Shown here piece by piece: positions 10,969-23,065 of a stretch of DNA of 64,000 nucleotides. How positions within the stretch are numbered: position 1 is the stretch's first letter; the number at the start of each line of letters is the position of its first letter. The translations under genes were made by a program, and so were the position numbers. Under the pieces are notes generated by a model. It saw nothing but the letters and a program-made list of their open reading frames with translations. It was not told the origin of the DNA and did not search any database. The stretch is taken from NCBI GenBank assembly GCA_963082975.1, contig OY720346.1:74020767-74084766 (forward strand), read 5' to 3'. The stretch comes from Labia minor (lineage: Eukaryota; Arthropoda; Insecta; Dermaptera; Spongiphoridae).

Positions 10969-11366
10969 ACCGGGCCGCGACTCGGTACATTAAAAAAGTT
11001 ATCTCTTATGAACTGTGAATATTTAAGATTAAGATTATTATTTAAAATAAATAAACGACAAAAATTTAAAAAAAACATAAATTAAAAAAGAATAGTTATA
11101 TGACATACAGCCCTTAAACATACGTATTAATGGACCGAAAGCAGAAAAGTATGGCCTGTGGATAAAACATAATATATCTTTCGTAATTTGATTACAAAAT
11201 ATTATTAAAATAAATATCTTGTATTTAATGAACCGGTGTCCGGCGTTGCCGGCGCCATTTTTTTATTATTAAAATTCCTATTTTAAATTAAGAAAAAAAC
11301 TAATAAAGATGTTCTTTCCAGTGGCTGAAACCAAAACAGATCGATTTTTCAAGTGGTTTAATATTT

Positions 11367-11402
<36 letters not shown>

Positions 11403-11480
11403 TTTTGCTAGTATAATAAGATAAGATATATATTTATTAATTTATACTTGTATGAATTCAAGTATATAATAGTATTTATA
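10969..11480 (+). repeat. Family F dispersed repeat, copy F2, with GC-rich insert and (TA)n
   Basis: Starts ACCGGGCCGCGACTCGGTAC and shares ACAGCCCTTAAACATACGTA and AAAGTATGGCCTGTGGAT with F3. It carries a compact GC-rich inverted repeat (CCGGCGTTGCCGGCGCC, about 11240-11256) not seen in F3. A TA microsatellite follows at 11370-11398. Confidence 0.72.
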
Positions 11481-12700
11481 TCATAAATGCCAATCGAACC
11501 ATTGGCAACAAAAAAAACAGAAACAATTAATCTCTGTCGTGATTAACTCAACTGGTCAAGTCGTAAAAAAAACATCACTGAAATATGGTTGCCAGGAAAT
11601 ATCCCTAAAATGTTTCCCGTCGACAATGAAATCCCTTCTTATTGAATAGTCGTAAAATTTTGCGTTTGCTAAAATAATTTATAAGAAGCTATTAAAAAAA
11701 AAATTTCCTTCACACAATTTATTAGCCATTATTATATATAATAAGACAAAATTTAATTATAGATTTAACATCGAATGGAATAATCGTAAAAAAAAATTGT
11801 AGTTAATAAGAGGTTTAAGTGAAAACGAGTTGAAAATTCACAACCAAAAAGAATTGTTTTCTTCATTTTTTTTGTTTTGTTTTAAACCTTTTTAATACGA
11901 GATTAGATCTTTAATGAATTGATTAAACACTTTCACTAATTATAAATAAATAATATATTCATGATATTTTTTTTTATTCTCTTAATGACTTTTATCAATT
12001 CATATATGCATATAATGATATAAATATGACTTCCGCAAGTTTATTAACAAAATTAAAGTTATATATCATATAATCAAGAAAATAATATCTTTGATATAAT
12101 AATTATTCATAATTTATGTATAATATATAATTAAATTTCTCAATTTTATCACCAGATGTCGCTATATTATATTTAAAAAAAAGAAACAACAACAACAAAA
12201 CATTAAGATAAAAACAAAAATTATAATCAAAAAACAGAATAATAATTATAAATTTAAAAAAATTGTCAATTATGACTTAATAATAAATTTATTTAACAAA
12301 AGATATTTTAATTTTTGAAAATTGTGAATATTTTTTTATTTTATTTATAAATACTTAATTTATTTTGGTATATTTTTTTTTTACAAATCCATTTATTTAT
12401 ATTAAAATGATAAGATCTGTAATAAATAACATGTAATACGTCCTTTTTTTAAGTTTACTTAAATTATAAGTTGTTTTTTTTGTGAATTAATAATTTGGAT
12501 TTCATGATAGAGGTTAAGTCTTGTTTTTTTTTTTCTTTTTCTTAATTAAAAGAAGTTTATTTTTACAAAAGTATTAAAAAAAAGAAAGAAAGTTTATCAT
12601 GAAATAAGAATCTAGTTTACTTTTCTATATTATTAAAAAGTCATATAATAGAAATTAATGTTTCGTAAATAAAAAAAAAAGAATCAAAATAAAATAAAAT
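11481..12700. other. AT-rich spacer
   Basis: Poly-A and poly-T runs, with a small mixed stretch at 11510-11640. No coding signal. Confidence 0.5.
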
Positions 12701-12975
12701 AAAAATTAACTTTATATAGTCTTGAAATGGGCATTCATATTTGTTTGATATGCATCTGGATAGTAAAATATCCCTGCTATTAATGTTGACGGTTCATAAA
12801 AGTAGAGGGAAACGCATCTCATGCATACAATAGACTCGAGCTTCCATTCTTTATCAACTTCTATTATCAAATTGAATTCGAAACTTAGAATAAGCAATGA
12901 CCATCAGGAGGTTTGGGTTGACTATCCGCCAGGGGTTTTAGGACACAGTTCTCCTTAGCGCTCACACCCAACTTT
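12701..12975. other. Single-copy island 3
   Basis: Complex sequence between poly-A and poly-T (GGGCATTCATATTTG... to GGACACAGTTCTCCTTAGCG). A 61-codon minus frame (12712-12897) has no recognisable motif. Confidence 0.35.
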
Positions 12976-13231
12976 TTTTTTTATTTTTTGTTTTCTTTGT
13001 AAATTAAACAAGCATTTGTTTATTGTATATTTATATCGAATTTCTACATAATCTGGTTTTTGTTAAACTATTTGGTAATCGCTAAATGATGAATTCTAAT
13101 AATTATAATAAGTAGGTGTTTTTTTATTCTCAAATCAATGTATTTTAATAATAAATTCATTATCTTTATTTATTAAAAAACAAATTAACAAAAAAAAAAA
13201 ATATTTAATCATATTATATTAATTATTAATA

Positions 13232-13676
13232 ATCAATGTATATAATTTCCTGTGTATGTATGTATGTAGCAAATGTCGGTAACATCATGAAGTTAGCAAC
13301 AAATTTAGAATTTTACAATTTACAATTTATATAGAATTTAAAAAAAAAATTGAAATAAAAATTGAAATTAATATTATTTTTTATTAATAAAAAGAGAATT
13401 TATTAAACATAATCAACATAAAAAAGAAACCTATCAAAATTATTCATTTGTTACCAACTTAATTGTTTTTCAATTTTGTTTTGTTATTAAATATTGAAAA
13501 AAAAAAAAATATTACAACGATTTTTGAATAAAGTTATCAATTTTATATTTAAACATTTTGTTGTTTTGTAAGTATTTGAAACAAAATTTCCTATAAATTA
13601 TTATTATTAATCAATCTCGTGCGGCTAGAAGCCACCTGTCCCTCTAAAAAGAGTTTTATATGATGCCGGGAACGGC
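13232..13676 (-). repeat. Family E repeat, copy E1 (left arm of an inverted pair)
   Basis: Inverted relative to 16192..16648. Shared blocks include AATCTCGTGCGGCTAGAAGC / CGGCTTCTAGTCGCACGAGA, the CCCTCTAAAAAGAGTTTTAT block and ATGAAGTTAGCAACAAATT. It ends with TGATGCCGGGAACGGC. No transposase and no obvious target duplication. Confidence 0.78.
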
Positions 13677-13789
13677 TAGTAATAATATAATTTATTAGTA
13701 TGTTGGTTAGTTTATTAGGAATAAAATTAAGTTAAGGTTATAGAAAGTGAATTCTAGTCCTTTGACAACTTGTATTATAATAACCCTGT

Positions 13790-14350
13790 TAAAAAAAAAT
13801 TTCTCACGAGCATTACGTGTCCAATATTCATTTAGTATTCATTTTTGATGGATTATCGAGTTGCACTGATACTATGAATCGAGCAGAACGAAATCTAATT
13901 TCCGTTCTTAGTAATACTTAATAGCTTTCTTAACCCCCTCCCCAACCCTCTACACCTCTTTACCATCATCACCCCATATTTTATTTCTCATCTGAATTGG
14001 AAATGATGGTTTTTAATAGATATTCGAGTCCATTTATCTTTCTTTCTCTCTCTCAATTTCCTTTTTGCTCATCGTATGTCGCCTTCGTTAATACATTTCA
14101 GCGACAACACACCGGTTAACAACACTTAAGTATAAGAAAAGAGATGGAGGGGAGGGGAGGGACGCTATGAACATACAAAAAAAAAAGCTAGGCACAGATT
14201 CCTTGTTATTGAATATCCTTAATCGAATGAACAAAGCGCGTTGCAGCATTTCTTATTAATGCTAACTCAAGAGATCAATAAATCACCTTACTTCTCCATC
14301 TTTTATTTCTTTTATTCGTGTTCAAGAATTTGTTGACAAGAGTCTATTTA
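13790..14350. other. Single-copy island 4
   Basis: Mixed sequence with pyrimidine-rich stretches (CCCCCTCCCCAACCCTC near 13934, (TC)n near 14040), a GGAGGGGAGGGG run near 14146, and ordinary sequence around GAACAAAGCGCGTTGCAGC. No frame longer than a few tens of codons stands out. Confidence 0.35.
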
Positions 14351-14535
14351 CAGAGTTGCCTTTTTCAATGCATCAAACATCAACTTACGTTTGAAAATAG
14401 CATGCAGATGAATGCTTTGATTTCAAAATGAAAAAAAAATCGTTTACTTTTATATATATTTATAAAAATAAAATAAAAATATCAAAACTAGAGCATGAGC
14501 AGTAAGAAAACGATTAAAAAATTCAATTTTTAATA

Positions 14536-14979
14536 CGAGGGTGGGGTGAAAAGTTTCCGGCCTGACCAAGATAAACGATGTTTTTAAAAAATTTTTTTTT
14601 GCTTTATTCTTCATCATTCAAGATAGCTGTACGATGTCAGCTGAACGTGTGCGAAATATTTTGCTCAACCATTTGAACATGGAAAAGCTGTGTGCAAGGA
14701 GGGTGCCGCGTTTGCTAACGTTATGCCAAAAACTGCTTCGAAAAACCATTTCTACCGACAATTTGGCGCTGTAGGCGCAATCAAAACGAATTTTTGCGTC
14801 GATTCATAACTGTTGATGAGACTTAAATTAAATTAAATTTCATTAGTTAACTAAATTAGAACACCGTTATGAGAAATGTATTAGTTTTGATGGAGATTAT
14901 GTTGAAAAATAAAGCAAAAAAAAAAATTTAAAAACATCGTTTTTCTTGGTCAGGCCGGAAACTTTTCACCTCACCCTCG
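14536..14979 (+). mobile_element. Internally deleted mariner element, copy 1
   Basis: Terminal inverted repeats CGAGGGTGGGGTGAAAAGTT... and the inverse, with the outer TA duplication at 14534-14535 and 14980-14981. At 444 bp it is about a third of a full mariner. The right repeat has a T for C near the end (CACCTCACCCTCG), otherwise the ends match closely. Confidence 0.93.
14640..14910 (+). pseudogene. Residual mariner transposase coding fragments
   Basis: Translated pieces include ERVRNILLNHLNMEKLCAR with RVPRLL, which belongs to the mariner helix-turn-helix region, then NEFLRRFITVDET. The latter carries the first catalytic Asp of the DDD triad. A C-terminal FDGDYVEK-stop follows near 14888. 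The middle with the other catalytic Asp residues is gone and frames are broken, so it cannot be active. It is evidence of origin by internal deletion. Confidence 0.85.
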
Positions 14980-14981
14980 TA

Positions 14982-16191
14982 TCTATTAAGAAAAAATATC
15001 AGTGGTAGCAATTTAAAAACCAAAAAAATTTGAGAAGAAATAAGATAAATTAAATAAATAAAGATTAATTAGTAAGCATACCTATTATAGAACAATGTGA
15101 ATGGCATTTCTCTAAAAATTGAACAATATTGACAATACATTAGCATTAAGTATACTTTGACTTAACAAACATCGCAACATGTCATATGTTGATTTATCTA
15201 ATCAATTTACTATGAAAGAAAATTCAATGCAATTTTTAATTAATGATTTAAAAATGAAAGAATAGACAAATGAGAAGAAATATAAATAAATGAAATGACA
15301 AAAATTATATTATTTATTTATTTATTTATTTTTTAAATTTTCTTCTTATACCTCAAAAAACCTGGTGGAATAGAGGGGGGGGGGGGGAAATTAAGAAAAT
15401 AAATTCAAATTTGTATAAAGTTGAAAGAAAAGGTTTATAGATGAAGCGGACCTATTTTTACTCTGATTAACTTAACTACTTGAATGTAAATTTCCTGAAA
15501 CTGATTTCGAGTTGATTTCATTTCCAAACAACGAATGAATGAAGGCACTTAATCGAGTGAAGGAATCAAAGAATGGGGATTCCATTTGATCCTCCAGCGA
15601 CTCTATAAATATTTTGTAAACGAAACGCCGCCTACTATATACATGTTTTCTTTATTTTGAGTGAATGTTTATAATTCGAAAATGATTCAAACAACTTTAA
15701 GATACAATACACACCAAAGTAATTCAAAAAATATCAATCGAGATACTTCATCTTGTTTCAAATTTCAATAAATTCATAAACAAATTCTTAAAATAAATGA
15801 AATATTCTTGTTTTTATATTTTTTTATTAATTTATAAAAGATCAAATAAGAGCTTATAGATCAAATGATACAGTTTATCATTGAGAATATTTAATTTTAT
15901 ATTTTATTTTTTGTTTTGTTCTTTTTTATAAAATTCATAATTTTTTTTTTTTTCAGAATTTCAGCAGAATGTTGTTTTATGTCAAAAATTTATTCAAAAA
16001 TTGGCAAATGGAAGGTTTGCAAATTAAATGATTCAATTATGCTTATATAAATACAGAATTTTTATTAAATTATAAATAACAAAGTAAACTAGAAAGATAT
16101 TTCAAAATTTAATTAATTAATTTTAATTATGTTTTTGAAGTATAAAAGAAATGTCAATTAGAATGTCAATTAAATTGATAAAATAATATCA
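14982..16191. other. Spacer with poly-G run and small mixed island
   Basis: AT-rich, with TTTA repeats near 15310-15335 and a G run at about 15375-15387. A more complex stretch lies at 15420-15650 (AACGAAACGCCGCCTAC). No gene recognised. Confidence 0.45.
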
Positions 16192-16648
16192 TATGCTGCC
16201 GGCGGCATAAAACTCTTCTTAGAGGGACAAGCGGCTTCTAGTCGCACGAGATTGATTAATAATATTAATTTATAGGAAATTTTGTTTCAAATACTCACAA
16301 AACAACACAATGTTTAAATTTAAAATTAATAAATTTATTTGCATAAATCGGCGTAATATTTTTTTAAATTTTTTTCTCAATATTTAATAATAACAATACA
16401 AAATTTAAAAAATAATGAAGTTAGTAACAAATTGATAATTTTGATAGGTTGCTTTTTATGTTAATTATGCTTAATAAATTCTCTTTTATGATAAAAAATA
16501 ATATTAATATAAAAATAAGAATATTTCAATTTGTATTTCAAATTTTGTTTTATTTTAAATTCTATAAAACTTGTAAATTTTAAAATTCTAACTTCATAAT
16601 GTTACAGACATTTCTTACATACATAGGAAATTATATATATATTGATTT
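16192..16648 (+). repeat. Family E repeat, copy E2 (right arm of an inverted pair)
   Basis: Starts ATATGCTGCCGGCGGCATAA and ends near ACATACATAGGAAATTATAT. It pairs with E1 about 2.5 kb away, and a shorter relative is at 54934..55165. The first ~80 bp are the best conserved. Confidence 0.78.
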
Positions 16649-17160
16649 GTTTGATATGTTGTTTGTTGAAGAAATGTTTTAAAGTAGATTTTTCTTTTCC
16701 TGTTAACATAAGAACATTTCTAGTTGTGAGTTTCTCCAAAGAAGAATTAATTGAGGGGGTTGAACCTCTTTGAGACCCTTGAAATGTATCTTTCGGATCT
16801 TTCATATAAAAATAAATTTCTATTAGGTTTAAAATATAAATTCGGTGACTAAATAGATGAAAATTGAAGGAGGGAGTTTGTGCTCTCCAAACATTGAGTA
16901 GTCATGAGTTTGTGGTTGTAGCTGATGGGCAAATGGCCGATGATTGATGACCTGGTAGGGAGTAATTTTGGCATCAGGCCATCGAGCATGATTGTTTCAG
17001 GGATAGAAACCAAAATAAATGGATTAAAAGGACAGATCAAACGAAAGAAACATGAGTAAATTAATAATACAAACAAATGTATTGGTTTTTGCACTCGCTT
17101 GAAAAAATAAATCTTTAAGAGAAAAAAAAAAGAAAAAAAGTAAGAGTTGTTCAAAACGGA
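16649..17160. other. Single-copy island 5
   Basis: Mixed sequence including GATGGGCAAATGGCCGATGA and CATCGAGCATGATTG. Minus frames at 16602-16805 and 16849-17154 have no family motif; the second is mostly Phe-rich low complexity. Confidence 0.35.
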
Positions 17161-17308
17161 AATGTCAAAAAAATATAATAAAGTGTCATTAGTAGTTGAG
17201 ACAGTTATTTTAAAAAAATACTTTCGATTTTTAATATTTTATTCAATGAAAATTTTTTTTATTATAAAATTTAAAAAAAAAAAAAAAAACAACTTTTAAT
17301 GAATAGAT

Positions 17309-17546
17309 CAGTGATTCCCAAACCGGGAGCCGCGAAAAAATTTCCTAATACTTGAAATTTTTGGATCTTAAAAAAAAAAGTCAGATGATTTTGCGATGCT
17401 CTGAAACATTTTCGATGGAGGGTAGGAAACTTTCCCAATTTTTCAAGAGAGTAAAAATTTATATAAAAATCGGATGTATTAAGGGAGCCTCGGAAAAAAT
17501 CCGATTATTTAGGGAGCCGCAAACCAGAAAAGTTTGGGAAACTCTG
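17309..17546. mobile_element. hAT MITE with perfect 8-bp duplication GAATAGAT
   Basis: Begins CAGTGATTCCCAAACCGGGA and ends AAGTTTGGGAAACTCTG, between GAATAGAT at 17301-17308 and 17547-17554. GGGAGCCGCG motifs occur near both ends, in direct (not inverted) orientation. The 66-codon frame inside is a by-product. Confidence 0.92.
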
Positions 17547-17554
17547 GAATAGAT

Positions 17555-18233
17555 AAATATTTATTTTAAGCGTTGATATATCATACTAAGTATAATGGAA
17601 ACGTTTTTTGAATAAATCTATTAATAATCATATGAATAAATGAATTGTTCCGTTTCAAAAAACAAAAGAACTTGGGAAAAAAAGACATAAACTTTCCAGA
17701 AAATGCCAATATCTTTTTTATAGTTAATAATTTTTGGAGGTTGATAGTAAACGGCCTCTCCCTATCTGACTATACGTATATACTACTTGAAAGTCAGTGT
17801 GTTTGTGTGTGTGTGTGGAAATTAATTAAAATATTTTACGACCGAATAAAATGAGTCTCAATTTTAATATCATACCAGTGTGGAGAGTTAAAAAAAATCC
17901 TATTTTGAATCTGTGGTCATAAATAATTAAAATATATAGTGGACCAAAAATTAAAATGAAAACCTTCTTGGAATTCAATCATTGGCATGTTTTTCTTCTC
18001 TTTGCTCCTTTAGTAAGTTGCAGGTGGTGGTGGGGGGGGGGGGTTGAAGGAGATGGCGGAATTATTAGAATTTATTAATACTTTGACCTTCATTCAGATA
18101 TTATTTATTTATTTATTTTTTTAATGAACTACGAAATCTTTTAATTTAGCTAATAAAGCAGTTAATAGCTTTTTAATATGAAAATTCTAAAAATTTTATC
18201 AATGGATCTAAAATTATTATTAATAAAAATAAG
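17555..18233. other. Spacer with (GT)n and poly-G tract
   Basis: GTGTTTGTGTGTGTGTGTGT at about 17798. A GGTGGTGG repeat runs into a run of twelve or so Gs at 18024-18044. Otherwise AT-rich. Confidence 0.5.
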
Positions 18234-18806
18234 TTGGAGTGTCTCCACTTGACTATCTCGCAATTTGAATTCAATTAAATAACATATATAATATTTAAAT
18301 TAAATTTAATTAATTATAAATTAAAATTAATATATAATATTTATTAAACCAGCGCATGTTCGGCTGTTTGTTGATGGCACCACGTCACGTGTTGGCGCGT
18401 GATTGGCAGTGCTAAAAAATTAATTCTGGTACTTTCAGCGATTCAATCAAGCTGAAATTCTATACAAATATTAGTCATGAGAAAAACTATCAAACATATA
18501 TCTTTATTTTTACGAACAGTTTAGAGGGAAAAAAATGAAAACATGGTAGGTAATGGTTCTCTTCCGAATGAGCTAGATTTCTCAATAGTTGATAGAAAAC
18601 TACGAATTTTGAATAATGCCCGTATGCCAAATGTCATTATTCTAGCTCAAACTGTTTTTGCGAAATCTTGTTTATATACACACATACACCCAGACATTTT
18701 TCTCAAACTTAGTGAAAATGACTCAGGGACCTACAAAACGTATAAAAACATGAAAATCGATATCGAAAATTTTCATGATGGCAATACTATCTCTGGTGAG
18801 ATAGTA
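18234..18806 (-). mobile_element. Family A HINE-like element, copy A3
   Basis: The + strand starts TTGGAGTGTCTCCACTTGAC and ends ACTATCTCTGGTGAGATAGT, keeping the 5' hairpin (stem ACTATCTC, loop changed). The 108-codon frame at 18543-18869 runs through it and past its end and is not a gene. Confidence 0.82.
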
Positions 18807-18869
18807 AAAAACGAAAATATTCGTTATTTGTATAGGTTTATATTAAAAATAAAACTATCATCATCTTAA

Positions 18870-19523
18870 ATGTTAATTAAAGAAAAAAAAAATACATTCC
18901 AATTTTTAAATTTTCAAAAATTCACTAATAATACATATAGAAATAAATTAAATCATTTTAGAACAAATTTAAACGATATTTAAATATAACTAGACTATTT
19001 TTAGCAAAGGATGAAAATAATAATTTGACATTTGAAGAAATATGCATAGAATTGGAACCCGATATGCAAATACCATCGCCACTATACAAACGTACATACA
19101 CGATTGTTAGGATCGCTTAAAGGTGTTTTTCAATTAATTTAATTTGCCCCACCCATTTTAAAGCAATTAATTTTGAAACATTAGATAAACAATTGAGCAA
19201 TAAAGTTGTTTAATAACTTGCCAGGTACATATAAAACTAAATAGATATGGCCAAGGCCTGAAAGGTACTTAAAATTATTATAATTATATTTTTTAAATGA
19301 AAAAAAAAATATACATATATATATATATATATATATATTCATCAAAAGTTATTAAATAGTAAAAAAAAATGTAATTTAAGTCTTGAGCGGTAAACAAAAA
19401 AGTAAAAAGAAGAAAAAGGGGTGATGAGAGTGGATTGAATTTTGCGGTTAGTTTGATCTCCACCCGGTACTTCTTCCTTATCACAGGTGAGGAGAGAAAT
19501 TTCCAACTTTTTATTTAAAAAAT
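18870..19523. other. AT-rich spacer with (TA)n
   Basis: TA microsatellite at about 19309-19338. Short mixed stretches near 19040-19160 and 19430-19490. No gene recognised. Confidence 0.5.
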
Positions 19524-20260
19524 CTGGAGTGTATCCATTCGACTATCTCGCAAATTTGAATTGCATTAAATAACATATAGTATATTTAAATTAAATTTAA
19601 TTAATTAAATTATAATTAATTAATTAACATATATTAAATTTAAATTTATAAAATCGTTACCTTAATTTTTCAAAATTTGTGTTTGGCTCTTTGTTGATAC
19701 CACGTCACGTGCTGGCGCGTGATTGGCTGTCAACGTGTTTAAAAATTTAAAAAATTATTTGCCGTACTTTCAGCGATTCAATCAAGACTAAATTCTATAT
19801 CCTATAGCACTTTTATACAATTTTTAATCATGTGAAAAACTATCCAACATATTTCTTTAATTTTATAGTCACTTTAGAGCAGCGGTCGGGGACCGTGATA
19901 AATTACCCCAAATGGGGTAAAAATGAAACTTTTGTGAGTAAAAGGTATATATTTTTAATTTGCTATTTTATAAACCTGTTAGTATTTTTACAAATTAAAT
20001 TTTTAGTTGTTTTTTTTTTTCAAAATTATCATAGGGGAGGGGGGTCTTACACAAAAAAATTTTGGGGTAATGGTTAAAAAAGTTCCCCGGCCGCTGGTTT
20101 AGAGGAAACTAAAAGAAAACGTGGTAGGTAATCACACTCATGCACATACACATACATACATATTTCTCAACCTTAGTGAAAATCACTCAGGGGCATTCAC
20201 ACAAAACGTATAAAAACATCAAAAACTCGACATCAAACATTTTTCTCTGGCGAGATAGTA
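19524..20260 (-). mobile_element. Family A HINE-like element, copy A4, carrying a nested hAT MITE
   Basis: The + strand starts CTGGAGTGTATCCATTCGAC and ends TTCTCTGGCGAGATAGTA. The body matches A9 and A3, but is split at TTTAGAG by a 217-bp insertion (19880..20096). Confidence 0.83.
19880..20096. mobile_element. hAT MITE, CAGCGGTC family, copy 3, nested in A4
   Basis: CAGCGGTCGGGGACCGTG at the left and AGTTCCCCGGCCGCTG at the right. Flanks CTTTAGAG (19872-19879) and GTTTAGAG (20097-20104). Uninterrupted family A copies read CTTTAGAGGAAAAAAA here, so both boundaries and the 8-bp duplication are confirmed by an empty-site comparison. Confidence 0.92.
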
Positions 20261-20539
20261 AAAAGAAGAGTAAAAATGATCTCTACATTTTTTAAGGAAA
20301 AGAATTACTCCTGACAGGAATTTTTGAAATTATATTAGGAATTAAAAAATAAATAATAATAATTTATTAGATGAAGTCAGAAGATCAAATTTGGGTAGAC
20401 CTGAATTAAGTGTTATAGAAAGGGAATTAATAAATGAATTCAATTAAAATGAACTAAATTGAAGATTAAATTTATCATTTTGATAATTTAGATATTAGGA
20501 TATTATCAAGTTTAAATTGAACCCAATTTTGGTACACAT
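20261..20539. other. AT-rich spacer
   Basis: No gene or repeat family recognised. Confidence 0.5.
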
Positions 20540-20830
20540 ACGTCATCAGTCAGTGGGAGAGACCATGAGAATCCCATATGATGATGAAATTCATGGAGAT
20601 TAAGTCGAAATATGATGATGGGAGTGAATGTTTGGGTTAATCATTTGGCTGTCTGTAGCGATTGCCAGATGGTCGTCGCAAAAGTCGAGCTCCCTCCTAT
20701 TTCCGGAGGTCGTAAAACGACGGCGGCTCTTAAAAATACCCCCTTCGATACCAACAAAACAACCAGTGGCTATCAATGGACCATTCATTCGAACGACGGC
20801 CATATTTTGCGCACCCGATTGAGTTAAAAT
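20540..20830. other. Single-copy GC-balanced island 6
   Basis: One of the most complex stretches of the window. It has CpG-containing sequence around GTCGTCGCAAAAGTCGAGC and TCGTAAAACGACGGCGGC. Open frames of 64-71 codons occur on both strands in three frames, which is what GC-rich non-coding DNA gives. None matches a known family. Confidence 0.45.
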
Positions 20831-21595
20831 TAAATTTCATATTTTAACCATTTCACATATATAATAATATTGATTTATTCTTTTCAATGAAAATGTCTTA
20901 CGAAAGTTGCATTACGAATACAATAGACAAATTTATCCATATCAAAAACAAGATTTCAAAAAAAAAAGAGTAGAATATTTAAATTATAATACCACAAGAA
21001 AATTAACTATTCAAATTGAATTGTATCCTTTATTTTGTTATTTCAAAAAAAAAAAAACTATAATTGAATAGTGTTAAGAAAATTATTATGAGGCGTTAAA
21101 ATTGATATCTATTTAATATTTATTTATAAATATGAAAAAAATAATATATATATTTTCTAGTTATAGAATAGTTTGAATTAATAGGTTACAAATTTTCCTT
21201 AGCTATTTTAATATTATAATTTTTTTTTTCAATTAATATACTATAGACTTTTATTTTATTTATTTATTTAAGTGAATTTATTTAAATTGATCAGAATTAA
21301 TTTTAGAAAAGTCAATTCAAGATCAAAAACATTTATTTTTTCTTATTATGGAGTGAAAAAGAAGATAATACTTTGTAAAACTAATTTAAATAAGATATTT
21401 TTTAAAGAAGTTTTAAATTTGTTTGATTGATCCAGAAATGAAAAAAAAAATATTCCTTTGTTTAATTGTCTCTTTCTATATAAAAAATCTTTTCTCTATG
21501 CCATTTGTGGGAAAAAACCCTTACTTCATCGATACTAGTGCTGATTAATAAGAATTCATCATTAATTTTAATGCTATAAAATAAATTTAATTACT
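20831..21595. other. AT-rich spacer
   Basis: Poly-A and TTTA-type repeats; no coding sequence. Confidence 0.5.
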
Positions 21596-21890
21596 CTCAA
21601 AATGAAAATCCATCCTGAAATCAATATTTATGATTCAGAATACGTTGAAAAAAAATTAATCGGAGCAATACAAAAGGAGTTAGTTACTAAAACCAATTAA
21701 TCGCTAATTAATTACAATTCAATTATATTTCTTCTATACATTCGAGGGATCGATTGAAATATCTATAAAAATTTTAAAAAGTCTATCTCAATCTAAAGAT
21801 GATGAAAAATCGATTTCAATTTGTCAAAAGAGCGGACAGAGAGACAGACGCCGAGTGAAGTTGAGAAAAAATGTTATAACATAAAAAATA
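21596..21890 (+). repeat. Family G direct repeat, copy 1
   Basis: Shares ATTAATCGCTAATTA, GGGATCGATTGAAATATCTA and GATGATGAAAAATCGATTTC, followed by AGAGCGGACAGAGAGACAGA, with 22833..23065 in the same orientation. Resembles the GACAGAC-containing parts of family B in style but not in sequence. Confidence 0.78.
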
Positions 21891-22832
21891 AAAATAAAAA
21901 GACAATGAAAGTATCTTGTATGAAGATTGGAAAAATAATGTCTAAGGATAAGTTTTTACTGTAATTGTAGTTAACTGAAAGGCTACCAGACTATTAATCT
22001 CTTTGATAATTGCTACTGGTACAAAATTCATCGTTCTCACAAACAATAAATTAACCAGTTGCATTTATGTTGCAATTGTAACAAGTTAGTACAAATTTTC
22101 TTATTTATTATTCGATTAAAAATGAAATGGGAATGTATAGGATTATCTATGGAGTGTTTTGATTAGAAAACATCGAACACGAGGATGACTTTGTCATGTT
22201 AAAATCTGGCACGAGTCAAAACATATCCGAGCGGGGAGAGTCAAGTGAGAGGTGATGTTGCTGCCTGCCTTCTTGCCCCTCCGCCACCACTTGGCTCTTG
22301 TTAAAGTGTAAACACCGTTTATTTAGTCTAAATAACAACTCTTCAACCAAGTCTAACAGCTTTATCACCCTTCTTTATGAAAATTACTTTATTTGATAAT
22401 ATAAATTAGAATGAAAATTTTCATTTCTTTTCCCATCTAGAAAATTTGAACAAACAAGTGATTTAAGAAAATACAATAATTAGTTAATTTGTTTTCATGA
22501 CAAGAGAATATGCATAAAATATAAATTCCGATGAGTAAAAACAAACAAAAAAAAAGAATATGAAATAATTACAAGATAAAATGTTGATACAATCATAATA
22601 ATATAGAAAATGAATGATATATATTATATTATATAAATGGATAAAAATATTTTATTATATAATTATTCGTTAGTGTAAATAACTAAATAAATATATTATT
22701 AATTTACATTTGATTGCAATTTGCATTAAATAATAAATATTATTGAAGTAATGTTTTTAAAATATATTTATTATAATTATTATATTAATTATAAATTTCT
22801 CTTTTAACGTTATCAATTTTTTTGAATTTTTT
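21891..22832. other. Spacer with single-copy island 7
   Basis: 22140-22380 is of mixed composition (CATCGAACACGAGGATGACT, GTTGCTGCCTGCCTTCTTGC). The rest is AT-rich. No exon seen. Confidence 0.4.
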
Positions 22833-23065
22833 TCAAAATGAAAACCAACTCAATATTTATCCGTCAATGAAAATTCCAATATTAAAGCAATTAATCGCTA
22901 ATTACATTATATTTCTTCCATACCTTCTAGGGATCGATTGAAATATCTATAAAAATTTTCAAGTCTATCTCAATTTAAAATGATGAAAAATCGATTTCAA
23001 TTTGTCATAAGAGCGAACAGACAGACAGTCATGAAATGAAGTTGATAAAAACGTTATTATAAAAA
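22833..23065 (+). repeat. Family G direct repeat, copy 2
   Basis: Second copy of the G unit, about 1.2 kb downstream of copy 1. It has AGGGATCGATTGAAATATCT and GAACAGACAGACAGTC. Confidence 0.78.

Noticed and set aside
16849-17154. 101-codon minus frame
   Set aside because: N-terminal half is Phe-rich from an A-rich tract; no motif.
18543-18869. 108-codon frame with protein-like start
   Set aside because: Lies mostly in family A repeat copy A3; the same sequence is broken in other copies.
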